From G963674505 sp964575975 (lineage in GTDB: Bacteria; Desulfobacterota; Desulfobacteria; Desulfobacterales; SKZT01): DNA of 15,115 nt. Below are positions 1 through 6,700 of this stretch, piece after piece. The position numbers were made by a program, and so were the translations under genes. The stretch covers positions 1 to 15,115 of the forward strand of contig CAZNTU010000134.1 of assembly GCA_964575975.1 (NCBI GenBank), in the 5' to 3' direction. Every line of letters begins with the position of its first letter. Positions within the stretch are counted from its first letter, which is position 1. The notes beneath the pieces were generated by a model. It saw only the letters and a list, made by a program, of their open reading frames with translations, did not search any database and was not told the DNA's origin.

Positions 1-333
1 CTCTTCGAATTCATCGACTGGATCATGACGCTTCCCGAAAAACTGGAAAAAGGCTGGTGGGTCGAAATCCACGAAATGGAAAGGAAGAGAAAAATGGAAT
101 ACATCACAAGCGTGCAAAGAATAGGACGCCAGGAGGGACGCCAGAAAGGCATCACGGATCTTTTCGGGCGTCAGCTTTCGAAAAAATTCAACATCGGCCA
201 CAGTGCGCTCGCCCCTATTTTCGAGGGACTGACGACGGAGCAAATCGAGGAGTTGGCGGAGTTTTTCGTAGAGGCGCGAACCTTGGATGAAATCAGAGAT
301 CGGGCGGAGGATCTGAGGAAAGCGAAAGCCTGA
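1..333 (+). CDS. Rpn/DUF4351-type putative transposase-nuclease family protein, C-terminal part (5' end outside window)
   Basis: The reading frame is open from the first base and ends at a TGA (331-333), so the N-terminal part is cut off by the window edge. The first in-window ATG (position 25) is not the true start, because the residues before it (LFEFIDWIM) already fit the family. The visible part has the layout of the C-terminal half of Rpn-like proteins (PD-(D/E)XK nuclease fold, PDDEXK_2/DUF4351): a 'FIDWIMTLPEKLEK' helix, a charged 'MERKRKMEYITSVQRIG' segment, a small Arg-Gln-Glu-Gly repeat (GRQEGRQKG), then helices ending in 'LDEIRDRAEDL'. Rpn proteins are implicated in recombination-promoting DNA cleavage. 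The catalytic domain lies off-window, so activity cannot be judged. The adjacent gene on the other strand converges on it, 47 bp away. Family assignment is from recalled pattern and fairly confident. Confidence 0.75.
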   Translation, partial: LFEFIDWIMTLPEKLEKGWWVEIHEMERKRKMEYITSVQRIGRQEGRQKGITDLFGRQLSKKFNIGHSALAPIFEGLTTEQIEELAEFFVEARTLDEIRDRAEDLRKAKA

Positions 334-380
334 ACGATCCGCCCCGTCTCTGCGCTGTCACAGGAAAGCGTATCCAACGC

Positions 381-1094
381 TCACCTTCCGACCGGGCAGG
401 CCAACTCGCAGGCCCGGCAGTATTTGATCCAGGAGCCGGCGTAATGCATGATGCCGACGTTTTTGAATACCCGCTTGGCGGTCTCGTCGTGACGCATCTC
501 TTTTTCGCAGGCAAGTCGGTCGTAGGATCCGCTTTCGAAGGCGTTTCGGGGGCATGCATCTCGGCAGGGGGCTTCGCAGGTTTCGCAGGGCGCGAAGTCG
601 GTCGGAACCGCCCCCGGATGAAGGGGGGCGAACGCGAACATGGCCCGAAGGCGCACGCGGGGCCCGTATCGCGGAGTGACGAGCAGGTTGTTTTTGCCAA
701 TCACGCCCAATCCGGCCAGGACGGCCGCGTCCTTTAGAAAAACGCCGCCTTTTTGCACGTAATAGTGGGCGTCCTTGCCTACGATTCCGTGCTTTTTTCT
801 CAACCATCGCCTCAAACTCTTGCCCGTTTTAATAAGGCTGCGGTTTCCCCGGGACCCTTGGTTTCCGTCCCACCAGTCCATGGACGGGGCGTCCTCTCCG
901 TGCTCCAGCGCCAGAACGATTATGCTTTCCGCATTCACGGACGGAACCCCCTCCCCGGTTTTTCGGAAGGACGGCGAATCCGCCAAGCTTTCCATACTCA
1001 CGACTCCGGCGAGCGAAGCTCCAAGAAATACCGCCTTTTCTTTGATTTCTTCGGTAAGCTTTCGCGACAGTTTCTCCAAAGGTTCGGTTCTCAT
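381..1094 (-). CDS. QueG-like double [4Fe-4S] cluster protein (short epoxyqueuosine reductase homolog)
   Basis: The 237-residue product resembles the C-terminal half of epoxyqueuosine reductase QueG, including the core 'AGLGVIGKNNLLVTPRYG' (residues 127-144) that precedes the iron-sulfur module in that family. Cysteines C170, C173, C177 and C181-Pro, then C196, C226, C229 and C233-Pro, can bind two [4Fe-4S] clusters. It is shorter than genuine QueG (about 310-380 residues). The segment that in QueG carries the Val-Asp-Thr/Ser-x-Pro catalytic stretch before AGLG reads Lys-Gly-Gly-Val-Phe-Leu-Lys-Asp here, so the usual catalytic Asp appears absent. The spacing C-x2-C-x3-C-x3-CP is also one residue longer than the common C-x2-C-x2-C-x3-CP. 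It is therefore probably a cytosolic redox protein of unknown substrate rather than the queuosine enzyme. The ATG at 1094 follows a purine-rich AAGGGGAAAG. It is the last gene of a three-gene cluster, 54 bp after the EEP-fold gene. Confidence 0.8.
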   Translation of the reverse strand: MRTEPLEKLSRKLTEEIKEKAVFLGASLAGVVSMESLADSPSFRKTGEGVPSVNAESIIVLALEHGEDAPSMDWWDGNQGSRGNRSLIKTGKSLRRWLRKKHGIVGKDAHYYVQKGGVFLKDAAVLAGLGVIGKNNLLVTPRYGPRVRLRAMFAFAPLHPGAVPTDFAPCETCEAPCRDACPRNAFESGSYDRLACEKEMRHDETAKRVFKNVGIMHYAGSWIKYCRACELACPVGR

Positions 1095-1148
1095 TCGCTT
1101 TCCCCTTTCCCAAGCCGGACAACCAACCTGCGATCCCGTCGGATGAAA

Positions 1149-1970
1149 TCATTGTCGTCCGGCATTCCTCGCAAACCGAAACACCGCATGCAGCGGAAAA
1201 TGGTCCGACGGGTACGTTTCTCCGAATTTTTCCCGGATAACGCAGCTCTCGACGGGAGAAACGCCGCCCCTGTACATGATCCAGTCGATTTGATCCTCTC
1301 CGGGCTCGCCCGTGAATCCGTGGAACGTTCCCGGAAACGGTTCTGCGAAAACCGGCTTGAAAAAGCCGGACGAACCGGAATTTTCCCCGGAATTTTCCCC
1401 CGTGAATATTCTTCGGCAGGGTTTCGTTGGAGGGCAGTTGAAATCTCCCACCAGTATTGCCGGCGCGTCGGACGGAAACCGGGACAGAAGCTTCATGATC
1501 ACTTGCGCGCTTTTCACTTGGACATCTTCGTCGAAATCGAAATGGGTATTGACGAAAACCAGGCGGCGCGAGTTTTTTTCGAACCACCCGATGGTGCATT
1601 GCCGGGGCCATTTGCTTTGTTCGAAACGGCTGTACCTTTCCGGCGTGTCGCTCAGGAAAAAGTGTCCCCACTCGACGCACGACCAACTGCGGTCGTAAAA
1701 GACGATGTTGTTCTGCCAACGTTCCGGAGCAGACTCGCGCTTGCCTACGAAAGCATGGCCCGGAAGGATTTTCCGGATGAATTCCAGTTGAAAATCGTTG
1801 ACCTCCTGAAAGGCCATGAAATCGGAACGAAACTTGGCCAGCATTTCCAGGTAGCCTTCTTTCCGGTATTTCCAACCGTTAGGGCCGTCGTTGGCGAGGC
1901 CGAACCGGAGGTTCAGAGAAAAAACGGAAAATTCGTCCTTTTCGGCAGCATGGCCGGTCTTATCGTCCAT
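1149..1970 (-). CDS. Endonuclease/exonuclease/phosphatase (EEP) family hydrolase
   Basis: The product (273 residues from the chosen start) carries the ordered motif set of the EEP fold (DNase I/exonuclease III/sphingomyelinase superfamily): 'FSVFSLNLRFG' (metal/phosphate Asn), 'MAFQEV' (metal Glu), 'NTHFDF' (catalytic His/Asp), 'VGDFNCPP' (Asp/Asn), 'DQIDWIMY' and the terminal 'SDHFPL' (catalytic Asp-His). All expected catalytic residues are present, so it should hydrolyse a phosphodiester or phosphomonoester. The substrate (nucleic acid, inositol phosphate or lipid) cannot be read from the sequence. I chose the ATG at 1970 because GGGAGC lies six bases before it. The longer start at 2009 would overlap the upstream gene by about 50 bp and add a basic stretch unlike the family. 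With this start the gene overlaps the upstream CYTH gene by 11 bp, which suggests translational coupling. No signal peptide is seen, so it is likely cytosolic. Confidence 0.88.
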   Translation of the reverse strand: MDDKTGHAAEKDEFSVFSLNLRFGLANDGPNGWKYRKEGYLEMLAKFRSDFMAFQEVNDFQLEFIRKILPGHAFVGKRESAPERWQNNIVFYDRSWSCVEWGHFFLSDTPERYSRFEQSKWPRQCTIGWFEKNSRRLVFVNTHFDFDEDVQVKSAQVIMKLLSRFPSDAPAILVGDFNCPPTKPCRRIFTGENSGENSGSSGFFKPVFAEPFPGTFHGFTGEPGEDQIDWIMYRGGVSPVESCVIREKFGETYPSDHFPLHAVFRFARNAGRQ

Positions 1971-2592
1971 TTGCGCTCCCTTCGTTGTTGTTCGCGGCAA
2001 AAAGGGCAAGATGCACGGAAAAATCGACGGGATTTTTTTCGAAATTTTCGAAGGTGATGTCCTTGAATGGGAGGTTTTCCCTTTTCCGTAGAACCTCGAA
2101 AATCCCGAGATAATTGGCCAGGATTCGTTGCCCCCAGTCCAGGTTCAACAATTCGACCGTCCGCAGGATATCGTCTCTTTCGCCCTCTATTTCGAGGAAG
2201 TCTCCGAAAGGCATTTCGTCGAGACACAGTTGTGTGGCGCCAATAACCAATGTTTCCCTGTATTTTTCGTACACTTGGTCGTTGAAGAACCCGAGCGCGT
2301 TCAGTATGTTTTCCATGGTTCGAAAATCGTCGATTTCGACCTCGAGTTCCTTGTAGATCTTGAACTCCGAGTCCTTGTCCTTGGGTTCCGACTTGAAGGT
2401 CAGCCTGGCGCGGTCGTCCCGGCGAAGCCTCAGCAGCGATTTCCTTGCGATAAGGCTTCTTTCGCGGTCCTCGAACCGAATGTTTCTCTCGAAAACCCTG
2501 CCTTTGCTTAGAGCGCCGAAGGCCAGGATTTTTTCGCGAACCGTCTTCAAATCCTTCAAGAAGAATTTCACTTCGATTTCAAGTGGCTCCAT
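1960..2592 (-). CDS. CYTH-domain protein, class IV (CyaB-like) adenylate cyclase or triphosphatase
   Basis: The product opens with the CYTH signature: 'LEIEVKFF' contains the ExExK metal/triphosphate motif, followed by 'RNIRFED', 'LLRLRRDDRARLTFK', 'YKELEVEIDD' and 'LCLDEMPFGDFLEIEG'. These alternating acidic and basic strands line the tunnel that binds a triphosphate. CYTH enzymes are either class IV adenylate cyclases (ATP to cAMP) or inorganic/thiamine triphosphatases. The 'DEMPFGDFLEIEG' strand and overall length resemble CyaB/AC-IV more than the short triphosphatases, but I cannot separate the two functions. The start is uncertain. ATG 2592 places the motif at residue 5, as usual in the family, with a weak AAAGAG before it. 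ATG 2646 or ATG 2688 would add a charged extension of 18 or 32 residues, with no better ribosome binding site. It is the first gene of the leftward cluster with the EEP and QueG-like genes and is divergent from rplM. Confidence 0.82.
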   Translation of the reverse strand: MEPLEIEVKFFLKDLKTVREKILAFGALSKGRVFERNIRFEDRERSLIARKSLLRLRRDDRARLTFKSEPKDKDSEFKIYKELEVEIDDFRTMENILNALGFFNDQVYEKYRETLVIGATQLCLDEMPFGDFLEIEGERDDILRTVELLNLDWGQRILANYLGIFEVLRKRENLPFKDITFENFEKNPVDFSVHLALFAANNNEGSANGR

Positions 2593-2704
2593 GTCTCTTT
2601 TCGTCTTTCCGCCTGCCAAAGGAAATTTTTTCGTTTCTTTTTCCATGAAAATTTGATATCCGTGTTGGGTTTTTGAGTAAGCGGTCATTTCATTCAAATT
2701 TTTC

Positions 2705-2731
2705 TTGACATGATTTCGATTTTCATATAAC
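2705..2731 (+). promoter_or_regulatory. Candidate sigma-70 promoter for rplM-rpsI
   Basis: A perfect -35 box TTGACA (2705-2710) is followed after 15 bp by TATAAC (2726-2731). The spacer is shorter than the ideal 17 bp, so this is a candidate only. A start near 2738 would give a leader of about 30 bases before the rplM GTG, too short for a large leader structure. Confidence 0.5.
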
Positions 2732-2770
2732 GTCGCCGAATTCTTCAGATTGAGAACAGGAGACTTTAAA

Positions 2771-3208
2771 GTGAAAAAATATACTTATAGCGCAAAACAG
2801 TCCGACATTAAAGAAAAATGGTTCGTGGTCGATGCCGCCGGGATGGTTCTCGGCAGGCTGGCAAGTCAAGTGGCCCACCGCTTGCGCGGAAAACACAACC
2901 CGCTGTTCACGCCCCACATCGACGCCGGGGACAGAATCATCGTCATCAACGCCGACAAGGTGACGCTCACCGGCAGGAAATGGGACCTGAAAACATATTA
3001 CCGTCACAGCGGCTACATGGGAGGCATAAAAGAGATTACCGCGAAGAAACTCCTGGTTAAACGCCCCGAGGATCTGGTGCGTTTCGCGGTAAAGGGGATG
3101 CTTCCGAAAAATCGCCTTGGCAGGCAGATCTTCAAGAAGTTGAAGGTTTACGCGGGGGACCAGCATCCCCATGAAGCGCAACAGCCCAAGGAACTCCAGC
3201 TGAGTTGA
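2771..3208 (+). CDS. rplM: 50S ribosomal protein L13
   Basis: The 145-residue product is an early-assembling large-subunit protein that binds 23S rRNA. It is recognised by 'WFVVDAAGMVLGRLASQVA', 'LRGKHNPLFTPHIDAGD', 'VINADKVTLTGRKW', 'YYRHSGYMGGIK' and 'AVKGMLPKNRLGRQ', the continuous L13 pattern, and by a length close to the usual 142 residues. I chose the GTG at 2771: AGGAGA (2758-2763) lies seven bases upstream and the product then starts MKKYTYSAK as in homologs. The alternative TTG at 2750 would place the ribosome binding site inside the gene. rpsI follows 75 bp downstream on the same strand, the usual L13-S9 pair, so the two are expected to be co-transcribed. Confidence 0.97.
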   Translation: MKKYTYSAKQSDIKEKWFVVDAAGMVLGRLASQVAHRLRGKHNPLFTPHIDAGDRIIVINADKVTLTGRKWDLKTYYRHSGYMGGIKEITAKKLLVKRPEDLVRFAVKGMLPKNRLGRQIFKKLKVYAGDQHPHEAQQPKELQLS

Positions 3209-3283
3209 CGAACCGAACCTCGGATCGTATTTCGGGAATCGGACGGAAACATCCGAAAAATTCAATCATAGATGGGGATATAA

Positions 3284-3679
3284 ATGGAGAAAGAGAATAT
3301 CTATTACGCCACTGGAAGGCGCAAAAGCTCGGTGGCCCGGACATGGATCAAGCCCGGAACGGGCAAGGTCGTGGTCAACAACAGACCTGTCGAAGAATAT
3401 TTTAAAATCGATATCACCCGCAGAATCATGCTTCAGCCGCTGGCACTGACAAACATGACCGACGACTTCGACGTCATGGTAACCGTGAGTGGCGGTGGCT
3501 ATTCCGGCCAGGCAGGCGCTATTCGCCACGGGATCACAAGAGCCCTCATGGTGGCAAATCCGGAACTGAGAACGCAGCTGAAAAGAGCGGGCTTTGTCCG
3601 AAGAGACCCCAGAACCAAGGAAAGAAAAAAGTACGGTCAGAGGGCGGCGCGGGCGCGCTACCAATTCTCCAAGCGCTAA
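3284..3679 (+). CDS. rpsI: 30S ribosomal protein S9
   Basis: The 131-residue product is the small-subunit protein whose C-terminal tail reaches the P-site tRNA. It shows 'YYATGRRKSSVARTW', 'GKVVVNNRPVEEYF', 'VSGGGYSGQAGAIRHGI', 'GFVRRDPRTKERKKYG' and the conserved C-terminal end QFSKR with the terminal Arg that contacts tRNA. The tail reads ARARYQFSKR where many species have ARRRPQFSKR, so a Tyr replaces the common Pro; this is within family variation as far as I can tell. The ATG at 3284 is preceded by a TGGGGAT ribosome binding site. It is the last gene of the rplM-rpsI unit and a terminator follows 26 bp after its stop. Confidence 0.97.
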   Translation: MEKENIYYATGRRKSSVARTWIKPGTGKVVVNNRPVEEYFKIDITRRIMLQPLALTNMTDDFDVMVTVSGGGYSGQAGAIRHGITRALMVANPELRTQLKRAGFVRRDPRTKERKKYGQRAARARYQFSKR

Positions 3680-3705
3680 AATTTTTCGCGACGAAAGATT
3701 TCCAG

Positions 3706-3746
3706 GGGGAACGGATTTCGTATTTTTCGAATTCCGTTCCCCTTTT
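3706..3746 (+). terminator. Intrinsic terminator of the rplM-rpsI operon
   Basis: A 15-bp stem (left arm 3706-3720, right arm 3728-3742, one internal mismatch, 7-base T-rich loop) begins GGGGAACGGA and ends TCCGTTCCCC, followed by TTTT. It lies 26 bp after the rpsI stop. It could also stop transcription coming leftward from the cyclase gene that ends at 3775, but there is no T-run on that side. Confidence 0.9.
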
Positions 3747-3774
3747 CGTGCTTGAGTCCCGTTTCCTTTCGGCT

Positions 3775-5397
3775 TTAACTAATCGCCGGTTCTTCCGGAG
3801 TTGATCGCGATACGCTATCTCCATGGAAGGGTTTCAGCCCGAGAACATTGTACGCAGTGACAGGATCCTGCTTTCCCTTCGCCTTTATCGGGGTAAGTTC
3901 GACCACCTCCGCGAAATTCGCTACGCATCGGCGGGTGGTCTCGGATATGACGATCTGCCCGGGTTTGGCGGCCGAACACAGTCTCGATGCCGTGTTTACA
4001 GTGTCTCCGATAACGGAATAGCTCATGGTACGGCTCGATCCGAGATATCCGGCCACCAGCTCTCCCGTGTTGATTCCAATACCGATTTCCAATGGACGCT
4101 CGCCCCTGGAAAGCCGGACGAGGTTTAAATCCTTCAGACGGTTCCGCATGTCGAGAGCGGCTTTCACGGCTCTTCCCGCATGGCTTTTCAGAAGGACCGG
4201 GGCACCCCATATGACCATCATGCCGTCTCCTAAAAACTTGTCCACCGTCCCCTGATGTCGGAAGACGCATTCGACCATCACCTCGAAAAAAGAGTTCAGC
4301 ATTTTCAGAACATCGCCGGCTTTCATGTTTTCGCTCATTGCGGTAAAGCCCCGAATGTCTGCGAAAAGAACGGAGGCCACTACGCTTTGTCCGCCCTTTT
4401 TGACCTCGAGCTTTCCGGAAACCACGAGTTCCGCCAGGTTGGGCGACAAAAGCCTTTGGAAACGCTCGCGCGTGATGGCGTCCTTTTCGATTTTTTTCGC
4501 CATTTGCGAAATTTTGATAATCTGGGCGCTTCGGTCGGCGATATTGCTCAGCAGATGAAGGTCCTTTTCTGAGTAGGCGTTGGCGAGTGTGGAGGAATCG
4601 ACGATTATCGCGCCAAGCATTTCGTCGCGGTAGACGACCGGCACGCCCATGGTGGAACGGATGCCATGCGCCATGAGAGATTCCGAATCCTTGAAACGGG
4701 TATCCAGGAACGCGTCCAGGCTTAGCACGCCTTTTTTTTCCATTTGGATTCGATGAATGAGGGTCTTCGATAAAAAGGGCTTTTCTTCTCGTGTTCTTCC
4801 TTTGAAAACCCTCGGTTGCAGATTTCCTCGCTCGTTGACCAAAAGAATTACGCCCCGGTCGTATTTCAAGAACTCGTAGGTTCGGGAAAGAATTTTTTTC
4901 AGAATCTTGTCGATGTTCATCTCCAGACCGATATCCCTTTGCAGTTCGTAGGTTACCCGAAGCTTTTCGTAATCGGTCCTGAGATGTTTTTCGTCGAGGA
5001 TTTGAGCTTCCGGGAGAAAGTTCGCCTGCGCGCCCGGCGCAACTTGCGATTGAATGTGGGTCTCAAGGTTGTCGCTGTGGCGGAATTCGTCGAAACTCCC
5101 GACCGGCTCCTCCCAGGAAAAGACGCATTTGGTTTCGCCGAGGCGAATCACGTCGCCGTCGGCGAGAATCGTGTCGTCCCCTATTCTCTTTCCATTTACG
5201 AAAGTGCCGTTGCTGCTGCACAAGTCCCGGACGATAAATCCTCGATTCTCGTCGAAGAAAATGGCGCAATGCTTTCCGGATGCGGCGGGATCTGTCAATC
5301 GAATTTGGTTTTTGGAAGAACGCCCTATTATCGCGGAACCATGGATTTCATGCCGTGCTTGGATTTCGCCGTTGCTGAAGGTGATAGTGGCTTTCAT
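3775..5397 (-). CDS. FHA-GAF-class III adenylate/guanylate cyclase
   Basis: The 540-residue product is a soluble, modular signalling enzyme. Residues about 1-95 form an FHA domain (phosphothreonine-binding loops GRSS at 25-28, SGKH at 40-43, SSNGTFVNG at 61-69). Residues about 155-295 form a GAF sensor domain ('KYDRGVILLVNERG', 'GIRSTMGVPVV', 'LGAIIVDSS'). A linking helix (about 296-320) leads to a class III cyclase domain (about 335-520). Metal-binding D347 (FADIRGFT) and D391 (GDGMMVIWG), transition-state N468 and R472 (GDTVNTASRL) are present, so it should be active as a homodimer. The substrate-selecting pair is K387 and S461; Lys with Thr or Ser fits class IIIb, ATP-using enzymes. The ATG at 5397 begins the FHA domain directly but has no clear Shine-Dalgarno sequence. 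It is the last gene of a leftward run, 42 bp after the rhomboid gene. Confidence 0.93.
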   Translation of the reverse strand: MKATITFSNGEIQARHEIHGSAIIGRSSKNQIRLTDPAASGKHCAIFFDENRGFIVRDLCSSNGTFVNGKRIGDDTILADGDVIRLGETKCVFSWEEPVGSFDEFRHSDNLETHIQSQVAPGAQANFLPEAQILDEKHLRTDYEKLRVTYELQRDIGLEMNIDKILKKILSRTYEFLKYDRGVILLVNERGNLQPRVFKGRTREEKPFLSKTLIHRIQMEKKGVLSLDAFLDTRFKDSESLMAHGIRSTMGVPVVYRDEMLGAIIVDSSTLANAYSEKDLHLLSNIADRSAQIIKISQMAKKIEKDAITRERFQRLLSPNLAELVVSGKLEVKKGGQSVVASVLFADIRGFTAMSENMKAGDVLKMLNSFFEVMVECVFRHQGTVDKFLGDGMMVIWGAPVLLKSHAGRAVKAALDMRNRLKDLNLVRLSRGERPLEIGIGINTGELVAGYLGSSRTMSYSVIGDTVNTASRLCSAAKPGQIVISETTRRCVANFAEVVELTPIKAKGKQDPVTAYNVLGLKPFHGDSVSRSTPEEPAIS

Positions 5398-5439
5398 CGA
5401 CGCTATTGTGCAGTGACAAGTTCAATTAAGCATAATGGA

Positions 5440-6285
5440 TCAACCGGAAATCCGAACAAGCAAACCGGTGACGACCGCATATGCGAGGGTGAGCCCGACA
5501 ACGCCTACGCATGAAGTGGCGACGGTTTTATGAGTGGCGCTTTCCCTGGATTTTTCGCTGTATCCCAAAATCAGGGCAAGAATCGCCCCGCCCGCCAGAC
5601 CTCCGCCGTGGCCCCAGTTGTTGATGCCGGGAACGAGCAGACCGAATAGGAATATGCCGATCACCCATCCGCCGATCTGCCGGAATATGGCTTGGCCGTA
5701 TGTCCCGCCCCGGTTTTTGCCGTAGAAGAGCGCGGCCCCGATCAGCGCGCAGACGGCTGCGGACGCCCCGATGGTTACCGCCACGCCGGCCAAGTACGAT
5801 ACCAGGAATCCGAAGGTTCCTCCCGCCAAATAGATGATTAGCATTCGATAGACGCCGTACTCGCGTGCGATCAACGGTGCGATCTGCCGGAAAGCCATCA
5901 TGTTGAACAGAATGTGAACAATGCTTCCGTGCAGAAAATTGGCCGAAATCAGAGACCACCAACGGCCGAACTGGTCGATAGGATACGAGCCTGTGGCGCC
6001 TAATACGAGCAAGCTTTGACTCGAAGGCGAAAGCATGCTCAATGGATTCATGGACATGCCCATGCCTCGCGGATATAGAAGAAGGGAAAGGATGAACATT
6101 GCCGCGTTTACCACGATAAAAGTCCGGACGACCATGCTTTCGTCGGCCAATCCCCGGACCAGGGGATTGTTTTTCCAAACCGAGGTCGGCCTCGACAGTC
6201 CGCAGTGGGGACATTCCCTCTCCGTGGAACTGATAAGCCTTCCGCAATTGGGGCAAAGTACGGCGCGCTTCTTTTCCTGGTTCAT
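5440..6285 (-). CDS. Rhomboid-family intramembrane serine protease with N-terminal zinc ribbon
   Basis: The 281-residue product begins with a zinc ribbon (C11-x2-C14 ... C25-x2-C28, CPNCGRLISS and CPHCG), then several membrane segments. Rhomboid hallmarks are all present: 'NFLHGSIVHILFNM' (H124, N128), the nucleophile S175 in GASA where GASG is usual, and catalytic H226 in 'NNWGHGGGLAGG'. Such proteases cut transmembrane segments inside the bilayer; the zinc ribbon is predicted to lie in the cytoplasm. The ATG at 6285 leaves only 4 bp after the stop of the gene upstream and has AGGA 11 bases before it. A longer frame to 6381 would overlap that gene and add a basic tail, so I rejected it. The context is a leftward run with pepA, so a proteolysis role beside peptide breakdown is possible but not shown. 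Confidence 0.9.
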   Translation of the reverse strand: MNQEKKRAVLCPNCGRLISSTERECPHCGLSRPTSVWKNNPLVRGLADESMVVRTFIVVNAAMFILSLLLYPRGMGMSMNPLSMLSPSSQSLLVLGATGSYPIDQFGRWWSLISANFLHGSIVHILFNMMAFRQIAPLIAREYGVYRMLIIYLAGGTFGFLVSYLAGVAVTIGASAAVCALIGAALFYGKNRGGTYGQAIFRQIGGWVIGIFLFGLLVPGINNWGHGGGLAGGAILALILGYSEKSRESATHKTVATSCVGVVGLTLAYAVVTGLLVRISG

Positions 6286-6289
6286 GGAT

Positions 6290-6697
6290 TTATGATTCCT
6301 TTCCGGGTCCATGCAGCGAAAGTGCGGCCTTTGCTTTTTCGAGCCTCTTCTCGGCGTGGGAGGCGTCTTTAGTATCGGCAAGACCCATTAAATGTTTTTC
6401 CGCCTCTTTCGGGGACTCTCCCCTGCGGCGGAGAACGATCTTGTACCAGACCGGAAGGTCGAAATCGTAGGTGTCGTTTAGGTCCGATACCGCTTTTTTC
6501 GTGCCTTTAAGCCGCTTCTTTTCTCCGGAGTTCCAGTTCTGCCGGGCGATGGAATCCATGTAGAACTCGAGATCCTTTTCAATAACGGACTTGAGTCTTC
6601 TATAATCCCTGATCGGAAGAATCCAATATTTGAAGATCACGTATCCGGCGGCTCCGACGGCGAACCCGAACAGCGCGCCCGCTATTTTCGCATCCAT
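6290..6697 (-). CDS. Membrane-anchored protein of unknown function
   Basis: I do not recognise this 135-residue protein. It has one hydrophobic N-terminal segment (about residues 5-28, 'GALFGFAVGAAGYVIFKYW') followed by a charged, mostly helical cytoplasmic-type domain with many Lys/Glu and a central 'YDFDLPVWYKIVLRRRG'. The end (about 95-125) looks like two short amphipathic helices ('SPKEAEKHL', 'HAEKRLEKAKAAL') that could be TPR-like or a short coiled coil. The ATG at 6697 is 3 bp after the pepA stop with AAGG upstream, and its own stop is 4 bp before the rhomboid ATG. This close packing indicates co-transcription and coupled translation with both neighbours. Confidence 0.75.
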   Translation of the reverse strand: MDAKIAGALFGFAVGAAGYVIFKYWILPIRDYRRLKSVIEKDLEFYMDSIARQNWNSGEKKRLKGTKKAVSDLNDTYDFDLPVWYKIVLRRRGESPKEAEKHLMGLADTKDASHAEKRLEKAKAALSLHGPGKES

Positions 6698-6700
6698 TGT

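Noticed and set aside
753..2057. A long + strand open frame (434 codons)
   Set aside because: It lies opposite the QueG-like and EEP genes, both of which have full family motifs; its own product has no recognisable motif and is very basic, typical of an antisense shadow.
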